64,000 bases of DNA from Chitinophaga pinensis (lineage in GTDB: Bacteria; Bacteroidota; Bacteroidia; M30B66). The number at the start of each line of letters is the position of its first letter. The stretch's first letter is position 1. This document shows positions 11,901 through 21,106 of this stretch, one piece after another. Where the stretch lies: assembly GCA_945883545.1 (NCBI GenBank), contig CAMCXT010000009.1, forward strand, positions 1-64,000. Direction: 5' to 3'. Made by a program: the position numbers and the translations under genes. The notes below the pieces were generated by a model. The model saw only the letters and a list, made by a program, of their open reading frames with translations, was not told the DNA's origin and made no database searches.

Positions 11901-12699
11901 TGCAAAAGCAAAAGCTGAAGCAGAAAAAGCAAGAAAGGCTGCTGAAGAGCAAGCTAGAATTGATAAAGCAGCAGCCGAGCAGGCTAAGGTGCTGAGAATG
12001 GAAGCTGAAGCTAAAGAAGCAGAACGTAAAGCTTACGATGAAAAGGCCAGAAAAGAAGCTGAAGCAGCAGCCAAGGTAAAAGCCGAAGCTGATGCAAAAG
12101 CAAAAGCCGAAGCAGTAGAAAAGGCCCGCCAAGAATCAGTAGCAAAAGCAGCTGCCGATAAAGCCAAAGCCGAAGCTGATGCCAAAGCCAAAGCCGAAGC
12201 AGCAGAAAAAGCCCGTCAAGAAACTATTGCCAAAGCTGAAGCTGATCGTTTAGCGAAAGAAGCTGCCGACAAGGCAAAGCGTGAATCTGAAGAAAAGATT
12301 CGTCAAGAAGCTATTGCCAAAGCCGCAGCCGATAAAGCCAAAGCAGATGCCGATGCGAAAGCCAAAGCCGATGCTACCGAAAAGGCCCGTTTAGAATCGA
12401 TCGCAAAAGCGAATGAAGATAAAGCCAAAGCTGAAGCTGATGCCAAGGCGAAGGCAGAGGCTACCGAAAAAGCACGACAAGAATCAAAGTCGGTAGCAAC
12501 ACGTGTAAAAGAGAAAATTGCCGAAATGGACAAGGCTGGTGTAAAGGATGAAAATGTTACACTTAAAACACTAGATCCTGCAGTTCAAACAACTGCCAAA
12601 TGGGCCTTCATCAATTTTGGTGATGGTAAAGGAAATGTTGAATTGAGCAAGGAAGAATTTACTGAATACGCAAAACGATACAAGCCTGCTGCGAAGTAA
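8962..12699 (+). CDS. Secreted Ala/Lys/Glu-rich helical repeat protein (1245 aa, TolA-like composition)
   Basis: Signal peptide MNPTRLFLFIIFFLPLVNAVYA; ~1000 aa of KAEADRLAKEAADKAKREAEEKARQEALA-type repeats; short C-terminal globular-looking tail. Confidence 0.9.
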   Translation: MNPTRLFLFIIFFLPLVNAVYAQPERKDFLIFNGELRGADGSLSPDAVIRLNCAGKNEYVRFDIATGIFQMRVGVNKQCEAFLEQPGHAPTKIEISTYCPADLVGTEVAQLNELGVINLHKKTSDINFEFKYKISFDQEIESFDYSENFQKATNRQKKEYVAAVEAEQRAAARKDADELAKADSARKAEEAAKEAARQAQIEAERAEIAKAKAEADLLAAAKAQAELDARKAAEEKARLEREAALAQKTEQDRAALEAKLAQEKAERDARLAAEQAKKDAEAKARAEAKAKAEADRLAQEAADKAQKEAEDKARAEAQAKAEAERLAKEAADKAKRDAEEKARQEAIAKAEAERLAKEAADKAKRDAEEKARQEAFAKAQAERDAAERAKAEAVEKARLEALAKAEADRIAQEAAEKAKREAEEKARQEALAKAEADRLAKEAADKAKREADEKARQEALAKAAAEKAKADAEEKARRDAEEKARQEAIAKAEAEKVAADKAKKEADEKSRQEALAKAEADRLAKEAAEKARMEAEEKARQEAVAKAAAEKAKADAAEKARREAEEKARQEAVAKAAAEKSKADAEEKARREAEEKARQEALAKAQAEKDAADKAKKEADDKARQESLAKAEADRLAKEASEKARKDEDERLRKEAAAKAEADRLAKEAADKAKREAEEKARQETLAKSEADRLAKEAADKAKREAEEKARQEALTKAQAEKEAADKAKREAEEKARQEALAKAEADRLAKEASEKARKDEDERLRKEAAAKAEAERLAKEAADKSKREVEEKVRQEAIAKAEADRLAKEAADKAKREADEKARQEALAKAAAEKAKADAELKAKTEAEAKAAAEARAKAEAERLAKEAEEKARREAEEKARQEAVAKAAAEKAKADAEEKARREAEEKARQEAIAKAAAEKAKAEAEAKAKAEAEAKAIAEKAAADKAKKEAEEAALQKKLEAEKAAAEAAAKAKAEADAKAKAEAEKARKAAEEQARIDKAAAEQAKVLRMEAEAKEAERKAYDEKARKEAEAAAKVKAEADAKAKAEAVEKARQESVAKAAADKAKAEADAKAKAEAAEKARQETIAKAEADRLAKEAADKAKRESEEKIRQEAIAKAAADKAKADADAKAKADATEKARLESIAKANEDKAKAEADAKAKAEATEKARQESKSVATRVKEKIAEMDKAGVKDENVTLKTLDPAVQTTAKWAFINFGDGKGNVELSKEEFTEYAKRYKPAAK

Positions 12700-12721
12700 T
12701 AAATCTCATTGATTAACGAAA

Positions 12722-12760
12722 AAAAAGGGAACGCCGATTTATATCAGCGTTCCCTTTTTC
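12722..12760. terminator. Bidirectional terminator between convergent genes
   Basis: AAGGGAACGC...GCGTTCCCTT 10-bp stem flanked by A and T tracts. Confidence 0.88.
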
Positions 12761-12775
12761 ATGAAAATATATTGC

Positions 12776-13780
12776 TTAGTTGAGGTCTTGGATATCTAGC
12801 ATCCCCACCAATTGATCGTTTTCGGTTACGAGAATATTGTCGATTCTTCTTTCCTTGAAGATTTTAGATGCTTCAAGGAGAAAAGCGTCAGCGCTAATTG
12901 TAATTGGGCGTTTTAGTGGAAGTGTTGAAAGCTGAATCGACAAAACATCTTTCCCATGGGTTTCGAGTTGTCGACGAAGATCTCCATCCGTGAATACGCC
13001 AGCAATCTTACCATCTGCTTCCAGAATAGCAACTGCGCCCATTCCGCCACGACTCATTTCAACAACTGCCTCAAGGATAGTTTGGTTGGTTCGAATGGTT
13101 GGATTGGCTTTCCTAAGTACGTCTTTCACCCGAAGAGTAATCATTCTTGAATGATCGAGTAATTGACGCGCTCCGTTGTTCGACCAACTGTTTTCTGCTG
13201 CCGATTTAATCAATTTCCAAGGTGCTGAAACAGCGTGCGCTCCTATTTCGATCGCGCGGCGGATATGTTCATTGTGTTGCAACGATACCAACATCACTTT
13301 CGTGGTGTATCCATGCAATTCGGCCATGTTGATGCACTCTGCTGCCATAGCCATTGGATCGAGTCCTTGTTCTTGGAGGCCACCAATCGGTATGCTGATC
13401 CATGCAGCACCGGCTTCCATGGCCATCCATGCTTGCTGCAGATTTCCAATGAGTTCAAGGTGCACTTGCATGCCAGAGCTTGTGAGCTTTTTACACGCCA
13501 AGATACCTTCGAACGTGGCTGGAAAACGAAACACTACTAGTTCAGAATCTAAACCATCATGTACCATCCGGTGAGCTTCGTGTGTGATTTCATGCGCCAA
13601 CTCACCCAAAGCTTCCAAGTGCGTGTATGGAAACAAACTGCTGATGTGGTTTGCTAATCGAGAAGAATCTTCTTCTAAATCGCGTATCGAAGCCAATCGA
13701 GCATTGATACCACTGCACAACATCGATTCTGCGGCTTGATTAATTTCCGCTATGCTTGATGAGTCGAGATAAATTTCCAT
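12776..13780 (-). CDS. Transaldolase/fructose-6-phosphate-aldolase-like domain fused to a CBS-domain pair
   Basis: MEIYLDSSSIAEI..., LVVFRFPATFEGILACKKLTSSGM and IEIGAHAVSAPWKLI align with FSA/TalC; C-terminus (GMGAVAILEADGKIAGVFTDGDLRRQLE) resembles KdsD-type CBS pairs. Confidence 0.8.
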   Translation of the reverse strand: MEIYLDSSSIAEINQAAESMLCSGINARLASIRDLEEDSSRLANHISSLFPYTHLEALGELAHEITHEAHRMVHDGLDSELVVFRFPATFEGILACKKLTSSGMQVHLELIGNLQQAWMAMEAGAAWISIPIGGLQEQGLDPMAMAAECINMAELHGYTTKVMLVSLQHNEHIRRAIEIGAHAVSAPWKLIKSAAENSWSNNGARQLLDHSRMITLRVKDVLRKANPTIRTNQTILEAVVEMSRGGMGAVAILEADGKIAGVFTDGDLRRQLETHGKDVLSIQLSTLPLKRPITISADAFLLEASKIFKERRIDNILVTENDQLVGMLDIQDLN

Positions 13781-13814
13781 AGGTTAAATCGGGTGTGTAA
13801 AGTTAATAGAAGGA

Positions 13815-15530
13815 TCAAAGATTAACGACCCAGCTTTTTCGAGCTTTTACTACTGTTTCAGGAGCATCGCTGTTGATGGTGATTTTTCGGGATTCAAAAT
13901 ACCGCTCACTTCCAGCATGCAATTTCACTTCTCGAAGCTTTTCAGCAGAGAAGATGTGCATCGTGATTTCGGTTTTGTTGCCGATTTGCGCAGTTAGGTT
14001 TTTGGCTGTCTTAATACCTTCCACCGCTACGAGAATGTCGCCCATGCGCAAACCAGCTTTCTCTGCGGGAGAATCAGGAGCAATGAGCCCTAAACTATAT
14101 CCAGAGCCACCTTCCACTAGCTGGAAACCAAACAAATGTTCAGGTGCAGTTAAATGCTGCTGGTGTTCCATTTTAAGTCCCACACGTGCAAATGCCCAAT
14201 GCAATAAAGGCTCAAGATTGCCTGGTTTTTCTATGAAATGGGCATAAAATTCTGCCGCATCAGCAACGCCTAGTTCGAGTAGTTCTTGGATGATGTCGGC
14301 TTTGGTGTAAGCCGCATGTTTGTCGAGCAAGTTGCGAATGAACTGATCCAAACTCAGGCGATCCTGACTGTGTTCCCGGATTTTCATGTCGAGAATCAAT
14401 GCGATGAGGCTGCCCTCGGTGTAGATCGACGTTTTTCGGTGTGGTATTCCAGGTACGTAACCATCGAGCCAAGTGTCGAAACTTGCATCGGTAACGGCTT
14501 GATTCAGACGGCCATAAGATGCAAAATGCCGATGTAGTTTTTCGTGAAGCGTATCGAAATATTGTATCTCGTTGAACGATCCCGAACGGATTAAAAACTG
14601 GTCTCCATAATATGTTGTGATGCCTTCATAAATCCACCCGAGCCGACTGTAATTTTCGCGGGTGTAATCGTAAGGATGCATTTCGGCAGGACGCATGGTT
14701 TTTACGTTCCACGCATGGAAGAGCTCGTGCGAACTCACACCCAACAGGTTGTCGTAATGGGTTCCTGTGAACACGAGATGATCAGGCCCAAGTGCACAAA
14801 CAGTAGAGTAGGTGTGCTCTACGCCATGGTAGTAGAACACTGGAAGGATCTGGAAGATGAAATGAAATTCTCGTCCAGGCAAGGGGCCCATCACGTCGAT
14901 CTGTGCTTTGCAGAAAGGCCTAAAGTCGTTTTCGAGTTTTTCCCACGGTGGATTTACACGGCCCATGAACCACAGGTGGAACAGGTGTCCAGATTCTTCA
15001 AATTGGTGGTGGAGCAATTTGGCTGAAGCCACGAAAGGTGCATCAGCAAGCCGATCAAACGAATCAGCTTCAAGAATATTGGTTTGCTTACCACGTGGAA
15101 GATCGCAAGCAATTTGATAATCGGCAGGGATCATCAACTCAACTGTACAAGGTTCGTTTCGGCGGTTGGGCAAATAGAGGCAGCAGTTTACCGGGTTTAC
15201 GTAGAGTTGTTCGTCGTCTAACCAAGTAGCACCAGCGTTGAGATCGGCTGCGTAATATGAATAATGAACAGTCAGGGTTTGGTGTTTTCCTGCATCAACT
15301 TGCCACGAATCTTTGGTGATTTTTCGAAACGGTATGGCTTCACCAGCGGTATTTTCAATACTGAACGTCCGTAAATTCTTTGCAAAATTCCCTAATTCAT
15401 ATCTACCTGGTCGCCAAGCTGGAAGTTGAATCAAAAGCGATTCATCTTGGTTGTTTTGAATGGTGAAGGTAATGTCGATGGTTTGACGGTTTGCCCGTTG
15501 CCATGAAAATCGATAGTGCAATTGCGCCAT
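13815..15530 (-). CDS. M61 family metallopeptidase with PDZ domain
   Basis: HELFHAWNVKTMRP zinc motif, YEGITTYYGD, C-terminal PDZ (SPAEKAGLRMGDILVAVEG). Confidence 0.92.
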   Translation of the reverse strand: MAQLHYRFSWQRANRQTIDITFTIQNNQDESLLIQLPAWRPGRYELGNFAKNLRTFSIENTAGEAIPFRKITKDSWQVDAGKHQTLTVHYSYYAADLNAGATWLDDEQLYVNPVNCCLYLPNRRNEPCTVELMIPADYQIACDLPRGKQTNILEADSFDRLADAPFVASAKLLHHQFEESGHLFHLWFMGRVNPPWEKLENDFRPFCKAQIDVMGPLPGREFHFIFQILPVFYYHGVEHTYSTVCALGPDHLVFTGTHYDNLLGVSSHELFHAWNVKTMRPAEMHPYDYTRENYSRLGWIYEGITTYYGDQFLIRSGSFNEIQYFDTLHEKLHRHFASYGRLNQAVTDASFDTWLDGYVPGIPHRKTSIYTEGSLIALILDMKIREHSQDRLSLDQFIRNLLDKHAAYTKADIIQELLELGVADAAEFYAHFIEKPGNLEPLLHWAFARVGLKMEHQQHLTAPEHLFGFQLVEGGSGYSLGLIAPDSPAEKAGLRMGDILVAVEGIKTAKNLTAQIGNKTEITMHIFSAEKLREVKLHAGSERYFESRKITINSDAPETVVKARKSWVVNL

Positions 15531-15532
15531 GT

Positions 15533-17164
15533 TTAGTTTTTAAGAGGAATACTGGCTGGTTTTCCAGTGGTAGCATTCGGGAAAGGAAGATCGAGAAGTA
15601 TGCTCAAACTTGGAGCAATATCGTCGATCGAAAAACTTGTTGTTGTGCTGCCAGATTGGATTTTCCAGCCATACCAAAGCATCGGCACGCGTGTATCGTA
15701 GCACCAAGGCGAGCCGTGTGTGGTTCCTGTGCGGCTGTATTCCATCCAATTGGGTTGGAGTGCAAGCATTACATTTCCAGAACGAGGTGGGAAATATCCC
15801 CGTTGGATGAGCGCACCAATGTCGCGGGTGAATTCTTCTCTTCGAAGTTGTGTTCCAGTTAAAACTTGCTGAATTCCAGGGTAATACATCAGTTTGTTTG
15901 CCAAGAAAATCTCAATTTCTTCTACTGTTTTACCCGCTGCCTGAATGGAGTTTTCGTTGAGGTACAATTGCTCGTTGGTGATGGTGAGCAGCCAATTTTC
16001 AGCTTTGTAAGTTGTTTTCAGCCAGTTGTTTACGGAGTCTTTCATGGGCGAATAATCCATGTATCCGCCTTGTGCTCTAAGATCCATCAAGTAAGCAGGA
16101 ACGGTTGCTCCACCATGATCGGCGGTGAGGAAAAAGATCACTTCTCCTTTGCCTGCGGCTTCTTCGGCGAAGCGAATCAATTCGGCTAAATCGCGGTCGA
16201 GACGTAAATAGCAATCCTGAAGTTCACGCGCTTCGGTACCGAATTTATGTCCGATGTAATCGGGAGATGAAAAGCTCACACACAGCAAATCGGTAAATTG
16301 GTCTTTCCCGAGATTTTCGCCAGTGATGGCAGCTTTCGCCATGTCGAGTGTGAGGCTATTGCCGAATGGTGTGGTTCGGATCATATTCATACCCCCGTTG
16401 AGTGGTGCGAGCACTTTCAGATCGTATGGAAACACCGGCGCATCTTTGCCTTTGAAGCTTGATTCGTATGGGTTTTGATCTGCCAAACTTTCATCGTAAC
16501 GGTCTTCAGGAAGCAACATATTCCAAGTGCTTTCGAGGTATTTCTGGGCTTTTTGTTCAGCATTGAATTTCACCAACCACTCAGGAAGCTGTTTCATGTA
16601 GAAGGTGCTACTGACGAAATTGCCCGATTCGCCATCAAACCAATATGCGCCATCGGCAATATGCCCTGCGGGAAGAATGGCAGCACGGTCTTTCAGTGCT
16701 ACACCGATCACTTTAGAACGTTTGTTGGTGGCGATCTTCAGCTCATCACCAACTGTTGTGCTGAGCATGTTTCGTGGCGACATTTTTCCCACTGCTACAG
16801 TGGATGAACCAACTGTTTGAACTGTGGAATCGCTCGCACAATACACATCTTTTCCATTGAATCGGTTGTGCCAATCGTTCGAAATGATACCGTGGCGTGC
16901 TGGTGTTGTACCTGTATAAATTGATGCATGGCCAGGACCTGTGTAGGTTGGAACGTAGTTGTAAGCTGCATTTTGGAACGAGTACCCTTGCTGAACCAAT
17001 TTCTTGAAACCATCGTTGCCGTAGTCGTTCCAATATTTTCCTAGGTAATCGTAGCGCATTTGGTCAACCACAATGCCGATCACCAGTTTTGGTAGTTCGG
17101 TTGTTTGGGCAATTGAGGCTTTAACTGTCGCTAATGCAAGTAAGAAGCTGAAGATTGTTTTCAT
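15533..17164 (-). CDS. Alkaline phosphatase, PafA-like
   Basis: GIVVDQMRYDYLGKYW, YVPTYTGPGHASIYTGTTPARHGIISNDW, FLTADHGGATVP; ATG at 17164 (MKTIFSFLLALATVKASIAQ) preferred. Confidence 0.9.
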   Translation of the reverse strand: MKTIFSFLLALATVKASIAQTTELPKLVIGIVVDQMRYDYLGKYWNDYGNDGFKKLVQQGYSFQNAAYNYVPTYTGPGHASIYTGTTPARHGIISNDWHNRFNGKDVYCASDSTVQTVGSSTVAVGKMSPRNMLSTTVGDELKIATNKRSKVIGVALKDRAAILPAGHIADGAYWFDGESGNFVSSTFYMKQLPEWLVKFNAEQKAQKYLESTWNMLLPEDRYDESLADQNPYESSFKGKDAPVFPYDLKVLAPLNGGMNMIRTTPFGNSLTLDMAKAAITGENLGKDQFTDLLCVSFSSPDYIGHKFGTEARELQDCYLRLDRDLAELIRFAEEAAGKGEVIFFLTADHGGATVPAYLMDLRAQGGYMDYSPMKDSVNNWLKTTYKAENWLLTITNEQLYLNENSIQAAGKTVEEIEIFLANKLMYYPGIQQVLTGTQLRREEFTRDIGALIQRGYFPPRSGNVMLALQPNWMEYSRTGTTHGSPWCYDTRVPMLWYGWKIQSGSTTTSFSIDDIAPSLSILLDLPFPNATTGKPASIPLKN

Positions 17165-17257
17165 TGGGAATTTCCTTATTGAGCAAAAGTAAGGATTGAT
17201 TGAAACGTTAAACGGAATGCTCAAGAAATATGGCGAATCCTTAACCTAATAGAAACA

Positions 17258-17292
17258 AAAAATCCCCTGAGTTGGTTCTCAGAGGATTTTGA
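17258..17292 (-). terminator. Rho-independent terminator-like hairpin
   Basis: AAATCCCCTGAG..CTCAGAGGATTTT, downstream of the 17310-18176 gene. Confidence 0.6.
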
Positions 17293-17309
17293 AAGTTTTG
17301 CGTTTAGGC

Positions 17310-18176
17310 TTATTTCTTTCCTTTTACTGGTGTTGCTTTTGGCGTCCACTCAGCAATACGGTCGGTGTTTGATTTTACGTAAGCATCGTCTTCGTCGGTT
17401 TTTGCCAATTCGATTGCTTTTTTAGCTGTTTCGATTGCGCCATTGAAATCGTTATTTGCCGCCTGAATCTGTGCTTTCAAAGTAAGGATCCAATATTTGT
17501 CGCCACCTTTTTCCAACGATTTGTTCACCCATTCGAGGGCTTTCTTGTTGTCTTTTTTGTTGGTGAAGTAGTAGCTCGCCGAACGGTAGTATGAACCAGC
17601 ACTAGGTCCAGCCATGGTTTCGTCGATTTGCTTCATCACTTTCGCATCAAAGTCAACATTTATATCGAATGTAACACGTGTGTTTTCCCAAAGAATTTCG
17701 AAGGTTGCGGCATTGTCTTTCAAGTTCGAAAACTGGAGGGTGAATGTTTCTGTTTTGTAAGGTGTTGCTTCTGGTTTCACCTTGAAACGCAATTGGTCTT
17801 CGGTTTCTTTGTAGTTGCTTGTTCCCGACATTTTCGCTGTTTTGTTCAATACGATCGTCCATTCAGCTGCACCAGGAATTGCAAACAAAGAGTACTCTCC
17901 AGCTGGAACTTTATTGCCTTGGATGCTAAATTCATCGGTACTTTTTAAAGTAGTTGCCATATTTGCACCGAAACGCCAAAGTTTGTCCATTGCAACTACA
18001 TCACCAAATGCTTTACGTCCTTTAAGTGAAGGGCGGCTGTAAGCAACGGTAAATTCGTTTAACCCAACTTTTTGGCTGATAGTAGCCATCGGACTAGGTT
18101 GTGGAGTTTCAATTTGTGCTTGAGCGATCATTCCGCTCACGAGAAACAGGGCAAAAAAGCTTGTAATTTTTTTCAT
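17310..18176 (-). CDS. DUF2911 domain protein with C-terminal TPR-like region
   Basis: QKVGLNEFTVAYSRPSLKGRKAFGDVVAMDKLWRFGANMATTLK and VPAGEYSLFAIPG are DUF2911 hallmarks. Confidence 0.88.
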   Translation of the reverse strand: MKKITSFFALFLVSGMIAQAQIETPQPSPMATISQKVGLNEFTVAYSRPSLKGRKAFGDVVAMDKLWRFGANMATTLKSTDEFSIQGNKVPAGEYSLFAIPGAAEWTIVLNKTAKMSGTSNYKETEDQLRFKVKPEATPYKTETFTLQFSNLKDNAATFEILWENTRVTFDINVDFDAKVMKQIDETMAGPSAGSYYRSASYYFTNKKDNKKALEWVNKSLEKGGDKYWILTLKAQIQAANNDFNGAIETAKKAIELAKTDEDDAYVKSNTDRIAEWTPKATPVKGKK

Positions 18177-18197
18177 TAGGGGATTGGTGTTTTAAAA

Positions 18198-18239
18198 ATT
18201 CGGGATTCCGGTTCATTAAAAACGCAGAATCCCGAATTG
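18198..18239. terminator. Terminator-like inverted repeat
   Basis: AATTCGGGATTC...GAATCCCGAATT, 12-bp perfect arms between two minus-strand genes. Confidence 0.6.
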
Positions 18240-18252
18240 TTTAAGGGTTAAA

Positions 18253-20364
18253 TTATTGTTTGATCAATTTCGTACTTCCTGTTTTACCATTCTGCTCTAC
18301 AACAAGGAAATATATTCCTGCTGGTTGAGTTTCGAGGCTAGCAGTGTATTTGCTGCCACTGAAATTCGCTTCAGTGATGATTGCTTGTCCAATTGCATTG
18401 AACACTGTGATGTTCTTTACTGCGGCATCATTAAATGTGATTTGGAAAGTTTCCTTGAAAGGATTTGGCGAAATGCTGTAGTTGCTTCCTGCGATGTTTT
18501 CTGCTGAAAGGCACGCATCAACGTTTACTGTGAAGCTTGCAGTATTTGCGCAACCGTTTCCATCAGCGTAAGTATAACTTACAACGTGTTGCCCAGCACC
18601 AGCTAAAGCGGGATTGAATGTTGTTCCGCTTGCACCCGGTCCATTCAAAGTTCCACCTGCAGGCGAAACAACTGGAGTTGCCAAAGGTGAATCAAGACAG
18701 TACTCAGCATCAAGTCCAGAAAGGCTAACAGTTGGTAATGGATTGATCACTACGTTGAACCCAAATGGCGCTGATTCGCATCCATTTGCTCCAGTAACAA
18801 AATATGACACAGGATAAGTTCCAGCGCCAAGATTGAAAGGATTGAAGTTAGAATCTTCAACACCAGTGCCTTCGAAAGTTCCGCCTGCTGGTGTACCATT
18901 CAATGCAATTGCAAATGCTTGATCTTCGCAGATATTGGCTTGGCTAATTGTTGCACTTGGAGTTGCAGGTGCAGGCAGAATGTTGATTGTGAGTTCAACA
19001 GATTCTTTTGAACCATTAGCCGATGTAGTAATCACTTTGTAAACACCAGGCTCTGTAGCTTCAAATGTAGCTTGGTTAGCGCCTGCTATAACTGTGTTGT
19101 CTTTGTACCAAACATAAGTGAGGTCAGGATTCAAGCCTGTGCGAAGCGTAGCTGAACCACCTTCACAAATTCCAATTGGACCATCTACACTAATTGGCGC
19201 ACGTGGATCTGAAGCGGCAATAGTTAAACGGGCAATGATGCCGCTTTGGCGGGCGATATACACCTCACCGTAACCGTCTTCGCCAAATGCAGTGTATTGG
19301 AATGAGGTAAAGGCACCATGCGATTCTGTAGTCCAGCCGCCTTGTCCATCATCGAATGTGCTGCGAATAACGCCATCGCAATAGTCTGTGAAGAAGTAAC
19401 GTGCATAAATGTCTTCGTACAGGTTTCCACGGTAAACGTAGCCGCCAGTAACCGAACAAGCGCCAGTTGAATGTGCAAAATTGTAGATTGGAAAGGCATA
19501 ATTTGACTGTGCTTGGCAACCTGATGTATTGTAGTTATTTGCACCTTCGTAACATCTCCAGCCGTAGTTTTCGCCTCCAGTGCTGGTAGCAGGTTGGAAG
19601 TTGATTTCTTCGTAAAGATTTTGTCCTACATCAGCGATCCACATGTCTCCCGATTCACTATCGAAGCTCCATCTCCAAGGATTACGCACACCAAGCGCCC
19701 AGATTTCATCGAGTGTAGTATTGTTTGGATCGTTGGCAATGGTAAATGGATTGCTTTCAGGAATGGTATAGCCTGTTCCAGTTCCACTTACATCGATACG
19801 AAGCATTTTACCCAATAAGCTTTGGCGATTTTGTGAATAATTTTGTGGATCTCCGCCCGAACCACCGTCGCCCATGCCGATATATAGGTAACCATCTGGT
19901 CCGAACAGAATGCATCCACCATTGTGGTTTGAGTAGGGCTGGGTAACGGTTAGGATAATTTCTTCAGAGGCAACAACACCTGCATTTGGATCTGTTTCTG
20001 AAGCCGTGTAACGTGCCACAACCGTATTTCCGCTATTGTTGATGTAGTTCACGTAGAAACGGCGGTTAGTAGCAAAATTTGGATCGAAAGTGAGCCCTAA
20101 CAAGCCGCGCTCGTCGGAGTCGCCAGTAGGATTGATGACCTTCGAGTTAATGTCCATAAAGGTGGTACTCGCAGGCCCAACATAAGGGCGAAAGAATTTG
20201 ATGATGCCACCTTTTTCGCAAACGAAGAGGCGGTCGTCTCCTGCATTGGCAAGTGTAGTAACGCGCGTAAAGCCAGAGCCTACCTGATTAAGGGTAAGTA
20301 CAGGTGTTTGGGCTACCGCCGAAACGGAGAAGAGTAAGCCCGCGAGGATGCGTGTAATTTTCAT
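18253..20364 (-). CDS. Secreted PQQ-dependent sugar dehydrogenase-like beta-propeller with Ig-like repeats and T9SS type A sorting domain
   Basis: RLFVCEKGGIIKFF, ERGLLGLTFDPNF, GCILFGPDGYLYIGMGDGGSGGDP, ALGVRNPWRWSFD; C-terminus YSISPNPFKETFQITF...GIYFLVVEQNGKTGSTKLIKQ. Confidence 0.9.
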   Translation of the reverse strand: MKITRILAGLLFSVSAVAQTPVLTLNQVGSGFTRVTTLANAGDDRLFVCEKGGIIKFFRPYVGPASTTFMDINSKVINPTGDSDERGLLGLTFDPNFATNRRFYVNYINNSGNTVVARYTASETDPNAGVVASEEIILTVTQPYSNHNGGCILFGPDGYLYIGMGDGGSGGDPQNYSQNRQSLLGKMLRIDVSGTGTGYTIPESNPFTIANDPNNTTLDEIWALGVRNPWRWSFDSESGDMWIADVGQNLYEEINFQPATSTGGENYGWRCYEGANNYNTSGCQAQSNYAFPIYNFAHSTGACSVTGGYVYRGNLYEDIYARYFFTDYCDGVIRSTFDDGQGGWTTESHGAFTSFQYTAFGEDGYGEVYIARQSGIIARLTIAASDPRAPISVDGPIGICEGGSATLRTGLNPDLTYVWYKDNTVIAGANQATFEATEPGVYKVITTSANGSKESVELTINILPAPATPSATISQANICEDQAFAIALNGTPAGGTFEGTGVEDSNFNPFNLGAGTYPVSYFVTGANGCESAPFGFNVVINPLPTVSLSGLDAEYCLDSPLATPVVSPAGGTLNGPGASGTTFNPALAGAGQHVVSYTYADGNGCANTASFTVNVDACLSAENIAGSNYSISPNPFKETFQITFNDAAVKNITVFNAIGQAIITEANFSGSKYTASLETQPAGIYFLVVEQNGKTGSTKLIKQ

Positions 20365-20383
20365 TGTTGTGGTTTGTTGGGTA

Positions 20384-20992
20384 CTACTTATTGAGTTCGT
20401 TGAATATTTTAACCGCGTCGAACTTCTTGGCTTCTTTGCCTTTGCGGATAATTTTCACTTTTAAGATGTAGTCGTTTTGTGCAATGGCATCCACCACATC
20501 TTGGCCGGTGATTACCGAACCAAAAACGGTGTGTTTGCCATCAAGCCATGGTGTTGCTTTGTGGGTGATGAAAAATTGTGAACCATTTGTTTTAGGTCCT
20601 GAGTTCGCCATCGAAAGGATGCCTGCACGGTCGTGTTTCAATTCAGGTACAATTTCATCTTTGAAACGGTATCCTGGGCCGCCGCGACCAGTTCCTTCAG
20701 GATCTCCACCTTGAATCATAAAGTCTTTGATCACTCGGTGAAACAACAAACTATCGTAAAACGGTTTGCCATTTTTGGCTTTGTTCTCGATTTTACCTTC
20801 TGCCAATCCTACAAAATTCGCCACAGTAAGTGGTGTTTTTTCGTGTTCGAGTTTGATGAAGATCACGCCTTTGGAAGTTGTGATTTCTGCATAAAGACCC
20901 TTCTCTAGTTTAGGTTTTTTGCCGGTTGGATTGGCATTTAGTACCAAGCCAGCGGTGAGCATAAACATCCAGATGAGCAACGACTTTTTCAT
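20384..20992 (-). CDS. Cyclophilin-type peptidyl-prolyl cis-trans isomerase, exported
   Basis: [58 protein letters not shown]. Confidence 0.95.
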   Translation of the reverse strand: MKKSLLIWMFMLTAGLVLNANPTGKKPKLEKGLYAEITTSKGVIFIKLEHEKTPLTVANFVGLAEGKIENKAKNGKPFYDSLLFHRVIKDFMIQGGDPEGTGRGGPGYRFKDEIVPELKHDRAGILSMANSGPKTNGSQFFITHKATPWLDGKHTVFGSVITGQDVVDAIAQNDYILKVKIIRKGKEAKKFDAVKIFNELNK

Positions 20993-21056
20993 GTATCAGT
21001 TTTTTGGGTTGTTGATTTGCGACAAATTTAATTGAAAAGCCTTCCCGAGAAGAACA

Positions 21057-21090
21057 AAAAACCCGATAACCTTTCGGAAATCGGGTTGAA
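21057..21090 (-). terminator. Rho-independent terminator
   Basis: AACCCGAT...ATCGGGTT stem downstream of the BI-1 gene. Confidence 0.7.
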
Positions 21091-21106
21091 AGAATTTGAA
21101 AGTTGA

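Noticed and set aside
9480-12500. Repeated DNA units considered as CRISPR or tandem-repeat array
   Set aside because: Repeats are in-frame and diverged at synonymous sites, with no uniform repeat/unique spacer structure; they are protein-coding repeats.
9587-12533. Many minus-strand ORFs (Leu- or Ala/Ser-rich) antisense to the helical repeat gene
   Set aside because: They mirror the Ala/Lys/Glu codon bias of the sense gene; low-complexity and without start or domain support.
13873-17033. Plus-strand ORFs opposite the M61 and PafA genes (up to 132 aa)
   Set aside because: Antisense to well-supported enzymes with conserved active-site motifs.
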